Of a DNA stretch of 64,000 nucleotides, positions 34,142 to 43,813 are shown piece by piece; positions within the stretch are counted from its first letter, which is position 1, and each line of letters starts with the position of its first letter. Both the position numbers and the translations under genes were made by a program. Origin of the DNA: an uncultured Microbacterium sp. Its GTDB lineage: Bacteria; Actinomycetota; Actinomycetes; Actinomycetales; Microbacteriaceae. The stretch lies in assembly GCA_913774845.1 (NCBI GenBank), contig CAJYJO010000043.1:61564-125563 (forward strand). Direction: 5' to 3'. Below the pieces are notes generated by a model. That model was not told where the DNA came from and made no database searches. It saw nothing but the letters and a program-made list of their open reading frames with translations.

Positions 34142-35515
34142 TCACTCGCCGCGCGAGATCGCGATCATCTCGTCGCGCGGCACGACCTTGATGCGCGCAC
34201 GCTCGTGCGGGGTACCGAGGGCGACCTCGTGCTCGTCGAGGCGGTGCCAGCCGTCGAGGTCGGTCCAGCGCACGCCGCGCTCGGCGAGCAGGGCCGGGAT
34301 GGCCTCTTCCTCGGGGTGCGCGGGGCGCCACCACTCGCCCTGGTCGTTGATGACGTGGCGGACCGTCTCCATGGCATCCGACTTGGTGTGTCCGATGAGG
34401 CCGACCGGTCCGCGCTTGATCCAGCCGGTCGCGTAGAGGCCGGGCAGACGGGAGTTCGAGTCAGCGGAGAGCACCTGACCCTCGTGGTTGGGGATGACGC
34501 CGTGCTGCTCGTCGAAGGGGACGTCCTTCAGCGGGGAGCCGAAGTAACCGACGGCACGGTAGAGCGCCTGAATCGGGACCTCGCGGATCTCGCCGGTGCC
34601 GACCACACCGCCCTCGGCGTCGGGCTTCGTGCGCTCGTACTTCAGCGCGGCCACGCGTCCGTCGGCATCCTTCACGACCTCGAGGGGCCTGGCCCAGAAG
34701 TGCAGGTGGAGGCGGCGGGACGCTTCGCCCCCGGCGTTGTTCACGCCCGGGCGGGTGCGCCACTCCTGCAGAACGCGGTCGATGACCTTGACCTGCTTGT
34801 TGGTCTGGATCGCGGACTTGGAGGCCTCGTCGTAATCGAAGTCCTCGTCGTAGACGACCATGTCGACGTCGCGCAGCTCGCCGAGCTCGCGCAGCTCGAG
34901 CGGGGTGAACTTCACCTGCGCGGGGCCGCGGCGACCGAAGACGTGCACGTCGGTGACCGGCGAGGCCTTGAGCCCCTGGTACACGTTGTCGGGCACCTCG
35001 GTGGGCAGCAGGTCGTCGGCGTGCTTGGCGAGCATGCGCGTGATGTCGAGGGCGACGTTGCCGTTGCCGATGACCGCGACCGATTCGGCTTCGAGCGGCC
35101 ACTCGCGCGGCACGTCGGGGTGCCCGTCGAACCAGCTGACGAAGTCGGCGGCGCCGTAGGAGCCGTGCGCGTCGATGCCGGGGATGTCGAGATCGGCATC
35201 GCGGATCGCGCCGGTGGAGAAGATGACGGCGTTGTAGTGCTGCTTCAGGTCGTCGAGGGTGATGTCCTCGCCGAAGCGCACGTTGCCGAAGATGCGGATG
35301 TCGCCGCGGTCGAGCACCTCGCGCAGCGCCGTGATGACGCCCTTGATGCGCGGGTGGTCGGGGGCCACGCCGTAGCGCACGAGACCGTAAGGGGCCGGCA
35401 GCTGCTCGAAGAGGTCGATCGAGACGTCGAACTGACGCTCGGCTTTCAGCAGGATGTCGGCGGCGTAGATGCCGGCGGGTCCGGCTCCGACGATGGCGAG
35501 GCGCAGCTTCGTCAT
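34142..35515 (-). CDS. FprA-type ferredoxin-NADP reductase
   Basis: A 457-aa adrenodoxin-reductase-like flavoprotein. The FAD-binding GAGPAG is at residues 10-15, and the characteristic LPAPYGLVRYGVAPDHPRIK is near 43-62. The NADP-binding GNGNVALDITRMLA follows, and the C-terminal TGWIKRGPVGLIGHTKSDA closes the site. It transfers electrons between NADPH and ferredoxin, serving P450s or other redox enzymes. GAGGAA lies before ATG. It sits just upstream of the menaquinone-related polyprenyl synthase but is separately transcribed. Confidence 0.94.
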   Translation of the reverse strand: MTKLRLAIVGAGPAGIYAADILLKAERQFDVSIDLFEQLPAPYGLVRYGVAPDHPRIKGVITALREVLDRGDIRIFGNVRFGEDITLDDLKQHYNAVIFSTGAIRDADLDIPGIDAHGSYGAADFVSWFDGHPDVPREWPLEAESVAVIGNGNVALDITRMLAKHADDLLPTEVPDNVYQGLKASPVTDVHVFGRRGPAQVKFTPLELRELGELRDVDMVVYDEDFDYDEASKSAIQTNKQVKVIDRVLQEWRTRPGVNNAGGEASRRLHLHFWARPLEVVKDADGRVAALKYERTKPDAEGGVVGTGEIREVPIQALYRAVGYFGSPLKDVPFDEQHGVIPNHEGQVLSADSNSRLPGLYATGWIKRGPVGLIGHTKSDAMETVRHVINDQGEWWRPAHPEEEAIPALLAERGVRWTDLDGWHRLDEHEVALGTPHERARIKVVPRDEMIAISRGE

Positions 35516-35555
35516 GGGTTCCTCTCGATCGCGATCGGGGGGGGGTGGGAAAGGA

Positions 35556-36617
35556 TCAGGCCGAGCGGTCGGCGACCGCGCGCGCGAAGCGCGTCAGCGC
35601 CTCGCGGACCGCGCCGTCGGGCAGCGGCGCGAGGGCGTCGATCGCCTCCTGCGACCACTGGTGGGCCAGGCGCAGGGTCTCGTGCGTGGTGTCGTGGTCG
35701 CGCAGCTCGGCGAGGGCGCCGTCGAGGATCGACGGGTCGGCTCCCTCGGCGATGCGCTCCTGCCCCTCGTCGATGCGCGCGCGCAGATCGGCGGACGCGG
35801 CGTCGGTGCGGTGACCGAGCAGCAGGTACGGCATGGTCGGCACGCCCGCGCGCAGGTCGGTGCCGGGCACCTTCCCGGTCTCGGAGGGGTCGGGCGAGAG
35901 GTCGATCACGTCGTCGAGCAGTTGGAAGGCGACGCCGGCCTTCTCGCCGAAGACGACCATCGGCTGCTCGAACTCCTCGGGAGCGCCCGAGTAGATGACA
36001 CCCGACTGGGCGGCGGCGGCGATGAGCGAACCGGTCTTGTCGGCGAGCACCCGCAGGTAGAAGTCGACGGGCTCATCGCCCTCTTGCGGGCCGACGGTCT
36101 CGTGCATCTGCCCCAGCACGAGCCGCTCGAAGGTGTCGGCCTGCAGCTGGATCGCGCGCTCACCGCGGCGGGCCATGAGCTGGCTCGCGCGGGCGAAGAG
36201 GAGGTCGCCGGTGAGGATGGCGATGTTGTTGCCCCACACCGTCTGGGCGCTGGGCACGCCGCGCCGCTTGTCGGCGCCGTCCATGACGTCGTCGTGGTAC
36301 AGGGAACCCAGGTGCGTCAACTCGAGCGCCGTGGCGACCTCGACGACCTCCCGGGTCGTCCCCTGCCCGAGCTGCGCGGTGAGGATGGCGAGCATCGGGC
36401 GCACCCGCTTGCCACCCGCTTCGTACAGGTAGCGGGCGGTGACGTCGGCGAGCTTGTCGGCGCTTCGCACCTCTCCCTCGAGCTCGGTCTCGACGCGCGC
36501 GAGGCCCGCCTCGACGGTCGACAGGAGGGTACGCGAGCGGAGGCCGGCGAAGATGCGGTCACTCAGGCCCAGCTTGCCCGACAGGCGGGAGCCGGCCGCG
36601 GGCGGTCTCGGGGTCAC
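35556..36617 (-). CDS. long-chain polyprenyl diphosphate synthase
   Basis: A 353-aa trans-prenyltransferase. The first Asp-rich motif is HDDVMDGAD, and the second is QLLDDVIDLSPDPSETGK. The Lys/Arg-rich substrate pocket GGKRVRPML is intact. With ubiE/menG next door it most likely makes the menaquinone side chain (hepta- to nona-prenyl), though chain length cannot be read by eye. TAGGCT lies 6 nt before GTG 36617, so the transcript is leaderless. Confidence 0.92.
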   Translation of the reverse strand: MTPRPPAAGSRLSGKLGLSDRIFAGLRSRTLLSTVEAGLARVETELEGEVRSADKLADVTARYLYEAGGKRVRPMLAILTAQLGQGTTREVVEVATALELTHLGSLYHDDVMDGADKRRGVPSAQTVWGNNIAILTGDLLFARASQLMARRGERAIQLQADTFERLVLGQMHETVGPQEGDEPVDFYLRVLADKTGSLIAAAAQSGVIYSGAPEEFEQPMVVFGEKAGVAFQLLDDVIDLSPDPSETGKVPGTDLRAGVPTMPYLLLGHRTDAASADLRARIDEGQERIAEGADPSILDGALAELRDHDTTHETLRLAHQWSQEAIDALAPLPDGAVREALTRFARAVADRSA

Positions 36618-36678
36618 GGTTTCAGCCTATCCTGGCGCGCTGCGGCGCCGCCGACGGTATCTCGACGGTTGACAGGGC

Positions 36679-37398
36679 TCAGGAGAGGGGCCGGATGCCG
36701 CGGTGCAGGGCGACGATGCCTAACGACAGGTTGCGATAGGCGACGTCGTCCCAGCCGGCGTCGCGCATCCACGACGCCAGCGTCGGCTGGTCGGGCCAAT
36801 CCCGGATGGACTCGTTCAGGTAGTCGTAAGCCTCGGCGTTCGAGCTGACGGCCTTGGCGACGACGGGCAGGACGCGGTCGTTGTAGAAGCGGTACAGCCC
36901 GTTGAAGGCCCGGGACGGCGGGTGCGAGAACTCGCACACCACGATGCGCCCGCCGGGGCGGGTCACGCGGCGGAGCTCGCGGAGGGCCCGCCGCGGGTCG
37001 TTGACGTTGCGCAGGCCGAACGACATGGTGACGGCGTCGAACTCGCCGTCGGTGAAGGGCAGATCGGTGGCGTCGGCCTGAACGAACTCGAGGTTCGGCA
37101 CGTCGCCGTGCCGACGACGCCCCTCGGCGATCATTCCGCGCGAGAAGTCGGCGGCCACGACGTGGGCGCCGCTGGGAACGAAGGCCATCGACGAGGTGCC
37201 GGTGCCGGCGGCCAGATCGAGGATGCGCTCCCCGCGCTGCGGGGCGACCGCGCGCAGGGTGGCCACGCGCCACAGGCGGTCGTTGCCGAGGCTGAGCACC
37301 GAGTTGGTGCGGTCGTAGGCCGCCGCGACCTGATCGAACATTCCGCTGACGCGCTGCGGGTCTTTGCCGAGATCGGCGCGGTTGGGGTCGCTGCTCAC
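36679..37398 (-). CDS. menG: demethylmenaquinone methyltransferase
   Basis: A 239-aa SAM-dependent methyltransferase of the UbiE/MenG family. Motif I is [12 protein letters not shown], the family signature [31 protein letters not shown] follows, and the C-terminal [13 protein letters not shown] is characteristic. It performs the last step of menaquinone synthesis. TAGACT 6 nt before GTG 37398 gives a leaderless start. The polyprenyl synthase lies downstream on the same strand. Confidence 0.95.
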   Translation of the reverse strand: MSSDPNRADLGKDPQRVSGMFDQVAAAYDRTNSVLSLGNDRLWRVATLRAVAPQRGERILDLAAGTGTSSMAFVPSGAHVVAADFSRGMIAEGRRRHGDVPNLEFVQADATDLPFTDGEFDAVTMSFGLRNVNDPRRALRELRRVTRPGGRIVVCEFSHPPSRAFNGLYRFYNDRVLPVVAKAVSSNAEAYDYLNESIRDWPDQPTLASWMRDAGWDDVAYRNLSLGIVALHRGIRPLS

Positions 37399-37407
37399 CC
37401 GTCGAGT

Positions 37408-37971
37408 CTAGGCGCGCGGCGTGGCGGGGTCTTCGGGGGTTGCCATCGCGGCGAGACGATCAAGCCACGGGCCGGTCACGTCGTCGGAGAACGGCGCCTC
37501 GCGGGCGAGCACCCGGCGCTCCAGGTCGAGAGCCGTCGCCTCGAGGTGCTCGACGATGTCGGCGGGGTAGCCGTACTGCACGCGATGCTCGTCCCACTCG
37601 TCGCGATCGTCGATCCACGTGCCGCGCTCGTCCGTGCGCCGCACGACGTCGAGGTCCATGTCGATCCCGCGGGGCACGCCGTCGTCGTGCCAGCGCACGT
37701 CCCAACCGAGGTCGATGTACACCGCGACCGGGTGGGGCGCCGCGTTGTGCGTGAAGGCCCAGTCGCCGCTGGCGGGGACGAGCGTCACGTTCGGCTGGCG
37801 GCACACGAACTCGGCACCCGGACGGACGCTGCGCCACCCGACCTGCTGGCCGAACCACTCGCCCCACTCGTCGGCGCCGAGGTAGACGCTGTCCTGCACC
37901 CAATGCGGCGAACCGTCCCACTTGCGCCATTCGAAGAAGAGGCGGGTGCCGGGGGCCGGACGGTGTTCCAT
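37408..37971 (-). CDS. DUF402 domain protein
   Basis: A 187-aa protein. The DUF402/FomD-like core is FTHNAAPHPVAVYIDLGWDVRWHDDGVPRGIDMDLDVVRR, containing the Asp cluster that binds metal and nucleotide in characterised members. Such proteins hydrolyse nucleoside diphosphates or related phosphates; the substrate here is unknown. TAGACT 7 nt before ATG indicates leaderless expression. It is divergent from menF. Confidence 0.85.
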   Translation of the reverse strand: MEHRPAPGTRLFFEWRKWDGSPHWVQDSVYLGADEWGEWFGQQVGWRSVRPGAEFVCRQPNVTLVPASGDWAFTHNAAPHPVAVYIDLGWDVRWHDDGVPRGIDMDLDVVRRTDERGTWIDDRDEWDEHRVQYGYPADIVEHLEATALDLERRVLAREAPFSDDVTGPWLDRLAAMATPEDPATPRA

Positions 37972-38042
37972 GTTCCGGAGTCTAGATCGACGTCGAGAGG
38001 GCGGCGCGATCGGGCGGCGACGGCGGGTCTACGCTGAAAGAC

Positions 38043-39320
38043 GTGCTCGAACCCGCGGATGACAGTGTGCCGCGCCTGCGCGTGGTCACGCGGGAACTCC
38101 CCCCGATGGACGACGTCCTGGCGTACACGACCCCGTACGACCCCCTCTTCTGGAGCCGTCGCGGCGAATCGCTGGCGGCCTTCGGCGATCTGCTGACGCT
38201 CAGCTACCGCGGCGAGCGCCCGGGAGATGCCACCATCTCCGAACGGTGGCGCGCGATCGCCGCCGCGGCCGAGGTCGACGACCCGGTGCAGCTGCCCGGG
38301 ACGGGGCTCGTCGCGTTCGGATCGTTCGTGTTCGACCCGCAGTCCTCGCGCGAGAACGTCCTGCGCGTGCCCGGCATGATCGTCGGACGCCACTCCGGAC
38401 GCGCGTGGGTCACACGGCTGGCGTTCGACGACACCCCCGACGAGCCCGAACCGGAGCTGCCCCCGCGCTCGCCCTTCGGCCCCCACTGGTCGGCGACGCT
38501 CGGCCCGGGGCTGCAGAACGCCGAGCGGTATCAGGATGCCGTCCGCCGGGCCGTCGACGCGATCGACGCCCGCGAGGTGGCCAAGGTCGTGCTCGCCCGT
38601 GACATCGTCGGCACCATCCCCGCCGGGGCGGACCTGCGCCGCCTCGTGCGATCGCTCCTCGAGGGATACCCCGACTGCTGGGTGTTCGCCGTCGACGGTC
38701 TCATCGGCGCGAGCCCGGAGACGCTGGTCACCGTGTCGCACGGCACGATCACCGCGCGGGTGCTCGCCGGGACCGTCGCGCGCGGCGGCGACGCCGACGC
38801 CGACGTCGCGGCATCCATCGCCCTCACCGAGAGCGCGAAGGACCAGGAGGAGCACCGCTTCGCCGTGCAGAGCGTGCTGAAGGCCCTCGGTCCGCACACC
38901 TCGGCGCTCGCGGCCGGCGAGCAGCCCTTCACGCTGAAGCTGCCGAACGTCTGGCATCTCGCCACCGACGTCGAGGGCGAGCTCAGCGAGGACGCGTCCT
39001 CCCTCGACCTGCTGTCGGTGCTGCACCCGACCGCGGCGGTCGCGGGGACCCCGACCGACGCGGCGATGCGCGTGATCCGCCGCCTCGAGCCCTTCGACCG
39101 CGGTCGCTACGCCGGCGCCGTCGGGTGGACCGGCGCCTCGGGCGACGGCGAATGGGCGATCGCCCTGCGGTGCGCCCAGATCGACCGCGCCGTGCCGTCG
39201 TCGCCGACGAAGCCCATCACCGCCTACGCGGGTGCGGGCATCGTCGCCGACAGCGTGCCGGAGTCGGAGCTGCTCGAGACGCGCGTGAAGTTCCGCCCGA
39301 TCGTCGAGGCCCTCGCCTGA
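38043..39320 (+). CDS. menF: isochorismate synthase
   Basis: A 425-aa chorismate-binding enzyme. The C-terminal core has VAKVVLARDIVGT, GASPETLV and the signature motifs KDQEEHRFAVQSV, LHPTAAVAGTPTDAA and YAGAVGWTGASGDGEWAIALRCAQI with the catalytic Lys and Glu. It converts chorismate to isochorismate, the first menaquinone step. menD lies close by, so the menaquinone role is favoured over siderophore synthesis. TACGCT 7 nt before GTG is the likely -10. The stop is one base from the convergent PPK2 gene. Confidence 0.93.
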   Translation: MLEPADDSVPRLRVVTRELPPMDDVLAYTTPYDPLFWSRRGESLAAFGDLLTLSYRGERPGDATISERWRAIAAAAEVDDPVQLPGTGLVAFGSFVFDPQSSRENVLRVPGMIVGRHSGRAWVTRLAFDDTPDEPEPELPPRSPFGPHWSATLGPGLQNAERYQDAVRRAVDAIDAREVAKVVLARDIVGTIPAGADLRRLVRSLLEGYPDCWVFAVDGLIGASPETLVTVSHGTITARVLAGTVARGGDADADVAASIALTESAKDQEEHRFAVQSVLKALGPHTSALAAGEQPFTLKLPNVWHLATDVEGELSEDASSLDLLSVLHPTAAVAGTPTDAAMRVIRRLEPFDRGRYAGAVGWTGASGDGEWAIALRCAQIDRAVPSSPTKPITAYAGAGIVADSVPESELLETRVKFRPIVEALA

Positions 39321-39321
39321 G

Positions 39322-40179
39322 TCAGGACTCGGCGAGCCGCTGCTTCTCGAGCTCGACGTCGTAGTCGGCCGCGGGCCACTGCGGGTCGATGTCCTCCAGC
39401 GCGTCGATCAACAGCTGCTGCACCGCGAGCCGCGCGTACCACTTACGGTCGGCCGGGACCACGTGCCAGGGAGCGATGGGCGTGGAGGTCCGCTCGATCG
39501 CGACCTGGTAGGCGTCCATGTAGCCGTCCCAGAGTTCGCGCTCGTCGACGTCGCCGGGGTTGTATTTCCAGTGCTTGTCGGGACGCTCGAGGCGCTCCGC
39601 CAGTCGTTCGCGCTGCTCGTCCTTCGAGATGTGCAGCATCACCTTCACCAGGCGGATCCCCATCTCGGCGGCTTGCGCCTCGAAGGAGACGATCGCGCCG
39701 TAGCGCCGTTCGATCTCGTCCTGCGGAGCCAGTGCCCGCACCCGGCCGATCAGCACGTCCTCGTAGTGCGAGCGGTCGAAGACGCCGAGGCGACCGGCGT
39801 CCGGCAGGCGCTTCTCGATGCGCCAGAGGAAGTCGTGCTCGAGCTCCTCGGCGGTGGGCTTCTTGAACGAGGCCAGCTCGACGCCCTGCGGGTCGACCGC
39901 CCCCACGACGTGACGGACGATCCCGCCCTTGCCGGCGGTGTCCATCGCCTGCAGCACCAGCAGCACCGAGCCGGTCGCGGTTCCCGCCACGCTCTGAGCG
40001 AAGAGACGTTCCTGCAGGTCCTCGAGGGGCTCGCGCCCGGCGTCGAGATCGGCGCGGCCGTCGTTCTTGTCGCCGTCGTACCCGGGCGTGGAGCGCGGGT
40101 CGATGTCGGCGAGGCGGAAACCCGGCTCGACGCGCAGGGCGTCGGTGGCGGGGCGGGACCATCTGCTGCTCGTGCTCAT
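39322..40179 (-). CDS. polyphosphate kinase 2 family protein
   Basis: A 285-aa PPK2 (polyphosphate:nucleotide phosphotransferase). Walker A is AMDTAGKGGIVRHVV, the lid module is FLWRIEKRLPDAGRLGVFDRSHYEDVL and Walker B is near SFEAQAAEMGIRLVKVMLHISKDEQ. It transfers phosphate between polyphosphate and nucleotides. Start ATG 40179 gives the standard family length; a longer frame to 40515 runs antisense into menD. Confidence 0.92.
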   Translation of the reverse strand: MSTSSRWSRPATDALRVEPGFRLADIDPRSTPGYDGDKNDGRADLDAGREPLEDLQERLFAQSVAGTATGSVLLVLQAMDTAGKGGIVRHVVGAVDPQGVELASFKKPTAEELEHDFLWRIEKRLPDAGRLGVFDRSHYEDVLIGRVRALAPQDEIERRYGAIVSFEAQAAEMGIRLVKVMLHISKDEQRERLAERLERPDKHWKYNPGDVDERELWDGYMDAYQVAIERTSTPIAPWHVVPADRKWYARLAVQQLLIDALEDIDPQWPAADYDVELEKQRLAES

Positions 40180-40234
40180 CCCGACATGGTGCCGTGGCAT
40201 CCGGGGTCGGCGCCAGGCGTTGACGCGGCACCGC

Positions 40235-42013
40235 TCAGCGCGAGAGGGGCACCTCGATGAGCTGTCGTCCGCCGGTGGGGGCGGTGAGCACCTGGTCGAG
40301 GGCAACGCGGGTGGTGCACCGGTGGTACTCCCACCCGAAGGCGAGGGCGAGCTGCTCGAGGCGGGCGGTGTGCGGGGTGTACTGCACGCGCGCCATCGCG
40401 TCGTCGCCGGCGACGGAGGCCACCTCGAGCCCGTCGAAGATCGTCCCGCCGCCGTCGTTGCCGACGACCGCCTGCAGGCGCGGCTCGTCTTCGCCGGGGG
40501 GCAGGAGGAGCGCACCCATGTCGTGCAGGAACGCCAGGTCGCCCAGCAGGAGCCGGGTCACGCCCGGACGCTCGTCGTCCTGGCTGGCGAGGGCGACGCC
40601 CGTGGCCGTCGCGACCGTGCCGTCGATGCCGGCCAGACCCCGGTTGGAGTGCACCGAGACCTTCTTGCCGCCGAGCAGCTCGTCGGCGACGCGGACGATG
40701 CGGGACGATCCGAACACGAGCCGGTCGTGCGGCCACGTGGCCCGCCACAGCGCGTCGACGAGAGCGGCCCGATCGACGGCGGCGCGCAGCACCTCGACCT
40801 CGGCGTTGAGGGCGCCGAGCCTCTCGCGCGGGACGGTGGATGCCAGTCCGTCGGCGTCGGGAGCCGGCGGGGTCAGGTCGACGGCGGCGTCGCGCGACGC
40901 GCGCATCCATTCGCCCAGCCACGCGCGCTCCCCCGCGCCGTTCGCGCGCACGGCGTCGACGGCGACGGTGGCGCCGTTGAGGTTGACCGGCTCGCCCGGA
41001 CCGCGCACGGCGAGCACCTCGACGTCGTCGCGCGAGAGCAGGCGCGTGACCTCGCGGCTGAGGGTGGGCCGCCCGAACAGGACGACGCGCTCGATGCGTC
41101 CGCCGAGCTCGGGCTCGCGCAGGAGCGCGCGATAGCCGTGCACCAGGTGGCGTCCGAAGCGGGCACCGCTGACGATCTCGGCGATCAGCGGGTAGCCGCC
41201 GTCGTGGGCGAACTGCTCGGCCGCGGGCCCGGCGTCGGCCCCGGCGACGACGACCGTGCGGGGACCCGCCTCGACGACGTGCGCCGCCTCGGTGTCGGGG
41301 GCGACGTCGGCCATCCCGATCCCGCCCCCACCCTGGTAGAGCGCGCCGGACACGTCGTCGTCGTCCGATCCCTCGGCGACGATCGTCCGGGATGCCGCCC
41401 GCTCCGCGAGCCACTCCGGCGCCGCACCCGCGAGGGGTTCGCGCAGCGGAACGTTCAGATGCACGGGGCCGGCGGCGCGCGCTCCCTCGCCGAGGGCGGC
41501 GGCGAGCGCCTCGGCCGCGAGCGCGTCGAGCTCGGACGTCTGCGCGGCGGTGCCGTCGTCGTCCGTCTGCTCGGGCACGGCGAGGTCGGCCTCGAGGCGG
41601 GCGGCCGAGCGGAACAGGCCGGGCTGACGGGTGGTCTGGTTGGCGCCGACGCCGCGCAGCTCCGGCGGGCGGTCGGCGGTAAGCAGCAGGAGCGGGACGC
41701 CCGCGTGGTGCGCCTCGAGGGCGGCGGGCAGGAGGTTGGCGACCGCGGTACCGGAGGTGCACACGACGACCGCCGGCATCCCGGTCTCACGCCCGATGCC
41801 CAGGGCGGTGAATCCGGCCACGCGTTCGTCGATCCGCACGTGCAGGCGGATGAGGTTCTGCCGTTCGAGAGCGGCCGCGACGAGGGCGAGCGCCTGCGAG
41901 CGCGATCCGGGACTGACCACGACGTGGCGCACGCCGCGGGCCACGAGTCCGGCCAGGAGCGCCGCGGCCGCGTCGGTGGCGGGCGCGGCGGCCCGGTCGT
42001 TCGTCGAGGGCAC
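40235..42013 (-). CDS. menD: SEPHCHC synthase (2-succinyl-5-enolpyruvyl-6-hydroxy-3-cyclohexene-1-carboxylate synthase)
   Basis: A 592-aa thiamine-diphosphate enzyme. The N-terminal Pyr domain has HVVVSPGSRSQALALV and the conserved RIDERVAGFTALGIGRETG (catalytic Glu). The C-terminal PP domain has SNRGLAGIDGTVATATG and LLLGDLAFLHDMGAL. It condenses isochorismate with 2-oxoglutarate. The next gene upstream (PLDc_N membrane protein) is 3 bp away. Its own start is GTG 42013. Confidence 0.95.
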   Translation of the reverse strand: MPSTNDRAAAPATDAAAALLAGLVARGVRHVVVSPGSRSQALALVAAALERQNLIRLHVRIDERVAGFTALGIGRETGMPAVVVCTSGTAVANLLPAALEAHHAGVPLLLLTADRPPELRGVGANQTTRQPGLFRSAARLEADLAVPEQTDDDGTAAQTSELDALAAEALAAALGEGARAAGPVHLNVPLREPLAGAAPEWLAERAASRTIVAEGSDDDDVSGALYQGGGGIGMADVAPDTEAAHVVEAGPRTVVVAGADAGPAAEQFAHDGGYPLIAEIVSGARFGRHLVHGYRALLREPELGGRIERVVLFGRPTLSREVTRLLSRDDVEVLAVRGPGEPVNLNGATVAVDAVRANGAGERAWLGEWMRASRDAAVDLTPPAPDADGLASTVPRERLGALNAEVEVLRAAVDRAALVDALWRATWPHDRLVFGSSRIVRVADELLGGKKVSVHSNRGLAGIDGTVATATGVALASQDDERPGVTRLLLGDLAFLHDMGALLLPPGEDEPRLQAVVGNDGGGTIFDGLEVASVAGDDAMARVQYTPHTARLEQLALAFGWEYHRCTTRVALDQVLTAPTGGRQLIEVPLSR

Positions 42014-42016
42014 GGG

Positions 42017-42433
42017 TCAGCCGACGGCGCCGCGCTGACCGCGGGTGTCGTCGTCGCCCTTGCCGGGGTCGTCGCCCGGCTCGGTCTTCGGCTTCGGCGG
42101 GCGCGGGTCGTCGGCCTCGGAGTCGAGCTGCGCGAGCTCCTCCTCGAGACGACGAATGCGTTCGTCTTGATCGGCGCGCGCCGACGCCGACATGCGCCCC
42201 AGGAACTCGGGGTCGTCGTCGGGTGCGCGGCGCAGCACCGGCTTGTCGGCGCGACCGCGACCGATGAGGAACCACAGGATGCCGCCGAGCACCGGCAGCA
42301 GGATGACGATCGCCATCCACGCGGGCTTGCTGACCCCGCGGTGACGGTTGGGGGGTTGCACGGCGCAGTCGACGATCGTGTAGACCCAGAAGACGGTCGC
42401 CACGAGCGCCAGGATGAGAAGCAGCCGTGCCAT
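42017..42433 (-). CDS. PLDc_N-domain small membrane protein
   Basis: A 138-aa protein. Two transmembrane helices (LLLILALVATVFWVYTIVDC and AWMAIVILLPVLGGILWFLIG) surround the PLDc_N signature. A charged cytoplasmic tail follows with a short coiled coil (RIRRLEEELAQLDSEAD) and a Pro/Asp/Lys-rich disordered end. Phospholipase catalytic motifs are absent. TAGAAT 6 nt before ATG is the promoter. It probably shares the transcript of menD downstream. Confidence 0.82.
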   Translation of the reverse strand: MARLLLILALVATVFWVYTIVDCAVQPPNRHRGVSKPAWMAIVILLPVLGGILWFLIGRGRADKPVLRRAPDDDPEFLGRMSASARADQDERIRRLEEELAQLDSEADDPRPPKPKTEPGDDPGKGDDDTRGQRGAVG

Positions 42434-42506
42434 GGACCGATTCTACGTGCGTCTGCTGGATGCCGGCCCGACGTCCGCCGCGCGAGGCCCGCCGTAGAAT
42501 GGCACG

Positions 42507-42830
42507 ATGCGCGCTCGTTCGGCCCTCGTCTACACGGTGCTGCGATTGCTCGCGTTCATCGTCCCGCTCGGCATCCTGCTGCTGTTCCCGGTCTTCCAGG
42601 AGCTGCCGTGGCTCGCGGCGATCTTCGCGGCCCTCATCGGGCTCAGCCTGTCGCTGCTGTTCCTGCGTCGACCGCTCGAGAACGTCACGGGCGGTCTTGC
42701 CGAACGGCGTGCGCAGCGTGCCGCGACCGGTCGCCGGACGGGAGCCGAGACCGACGCCGCCGCCGAGGACGCGGTGGTCGATGCCTCGCGTACCGACCGC
42801 GATCCCGACGCCGGCTCCACCGGCCGCTGA
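42507..42830 (+). CDS. DUF4229 domain protein
   Basis: A 107-aa protein. Two hydrophobic helices (LRLLAFIVPLGILLLFPVFQ, WLAAIFAALIGLSLSLLFLR) are followed by a basic then acidic disordered tail. This matches the actinobacterial DUF4229 family often found next to menA, as here (menA is convergent with no gap). TAGAAT lies 6 nt before ATG, so the transcript is leaderless. Function is unknown. Confidence 0.82.
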   Translation: MRARSALVYTVLRLLAFIVPLGILLLFPVFQELPWLAAIFAALIGLSLSLLFLRRPLENVTGGLAERRAQRAATGRRTGAETDAAAEDAVVDASRTDRDPDAGSTGR

Positions 42831-43802
42831 TCAGGCCACGAAGGCCCAGAACAGCAGCGCGCCGTAGGCCACGGAGGTCAGGCTCGTCACCTGCAGCGCG
42901 GTGATGAGCTCCCGCGGCGTGCGGTAGGTCCAGACGATGAGGATCGCCGCGAGCCCGCCCAGCAGGGCCAGTAGCGTGAGCCAGGCGATCGGGTAGACCA
43001 GGGCGAGGAAGATCGCGATCGCGAAGGGTACGAGCACGAACAGGGTGAACAGCACCTGGGTCGCGCGACGTCCGATCAGCACGGAGAGCGTGCGCTTGCC
43101 CGCGAGGCGGTCCTGCTCGATGTCGCGCAGGTTGTTGGCGAGCAGAACGGCGCAGGCGAGCAGTCCCGCCGCGACCGCGCCGAACCACGCCTCCTGCGGG
43201 AGCGAGAGCACCTGCAGCCAGGTCGTGCCGAGGGTCGCGACGAGACCGAAGAAGACGAAGACGAAGATCTCGCCCATGGCGTTGTAGCCGTACGGGCGCT
43301 TGCCGCCGGTGTAGAACCACGCCGCCCCGATGCACACCGCCCCGACGAGCAGGAGCCACCACTGCCCGGTGCGGATGACCAGCGCGAGACCGATGACGGC
43401 CGCGAGGGCGAAGAACGACAGCGCGACGACGAGCACGGTGCGCGGCTTCGCCTTCTTCCCCCCGGTCAGGCGGCCCGGGCCGACGCGGACGTCATCGGTC
43501 CCCCGGATGCCGTCGGAGTAGTCGTTCGCGTAGTTGACGCCGATCTGCAGGGCGAAGGCGACGGCCAGGCACGCGAGCGCGATCACCCCGTGAAGCCGAT
43601 CGTCGACGAGGGTCGCTGCTCCCGTGCCGATGAGGACCGGGGTGATGGCCAGCGGAAGCGTGCGCAGGCGGGCCGCGGCGATCCAGTCGCGCGCGGTCGC
43701 GGGGGCGACGGCCTGCGGCGCGCCGCTCTTCAGCTTCTGCGGGTTCCCGCCGGGATGACGCTTCTTGGCGGTGTTCGAACGCTTGCGAGACTGTGCTGCC
43801 AC
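42831..43802 (-). CDS. menA: 1,4-dihydroxy-2-naphthoate polyprenyltransferase
   Basis: A 323-aa UbiA-superfamily membrane enzyme with about eight helices. The first Asp motif is NYANDYSDGIRG, and the second is NNLRDIEQDRLAGKRTL. A basic 30-residue N-terminal extension (KRSNTAKKRHPGGNPQKLKS) precedes the fold. It attaches the polyprenyl chain to DHNA. TAGACT 8 nt before GTG 43802 suggests its own promoter even though menE ends only 11 bp upstream. Confidence 0.94.
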   Translation of the reverse strand: MAAQSRKRSNTAKKRHPGGNPQKLKSGAPQAVAPATARDWIAAARLRTLPLAITPVLIGTGAATLVDDRLHGVIALACLAVAFALQIGVNYANDYSDGIRGTDDVRVGPGRLTGGKKAKPRTVLVVALSFFALAAVIGLALVIRTGQWWLLLVGAVCIGAAWFYTGGKRPYGYNAMGEIFVFVFFGLVATLGTTWLQVLSLPQEAWFGAVAAGLLACAVLLANNLRDIEQDRLAGKRTLSVLIGRRATQVLFTLFVLVPFAIAIFLALVYPIAWLTLLALLGGLAAILIVWTYRTPRELITALQVTSLTSVAYGALLFWAFVA

Positions 43803-43813
43803 GAGGGGTCAGT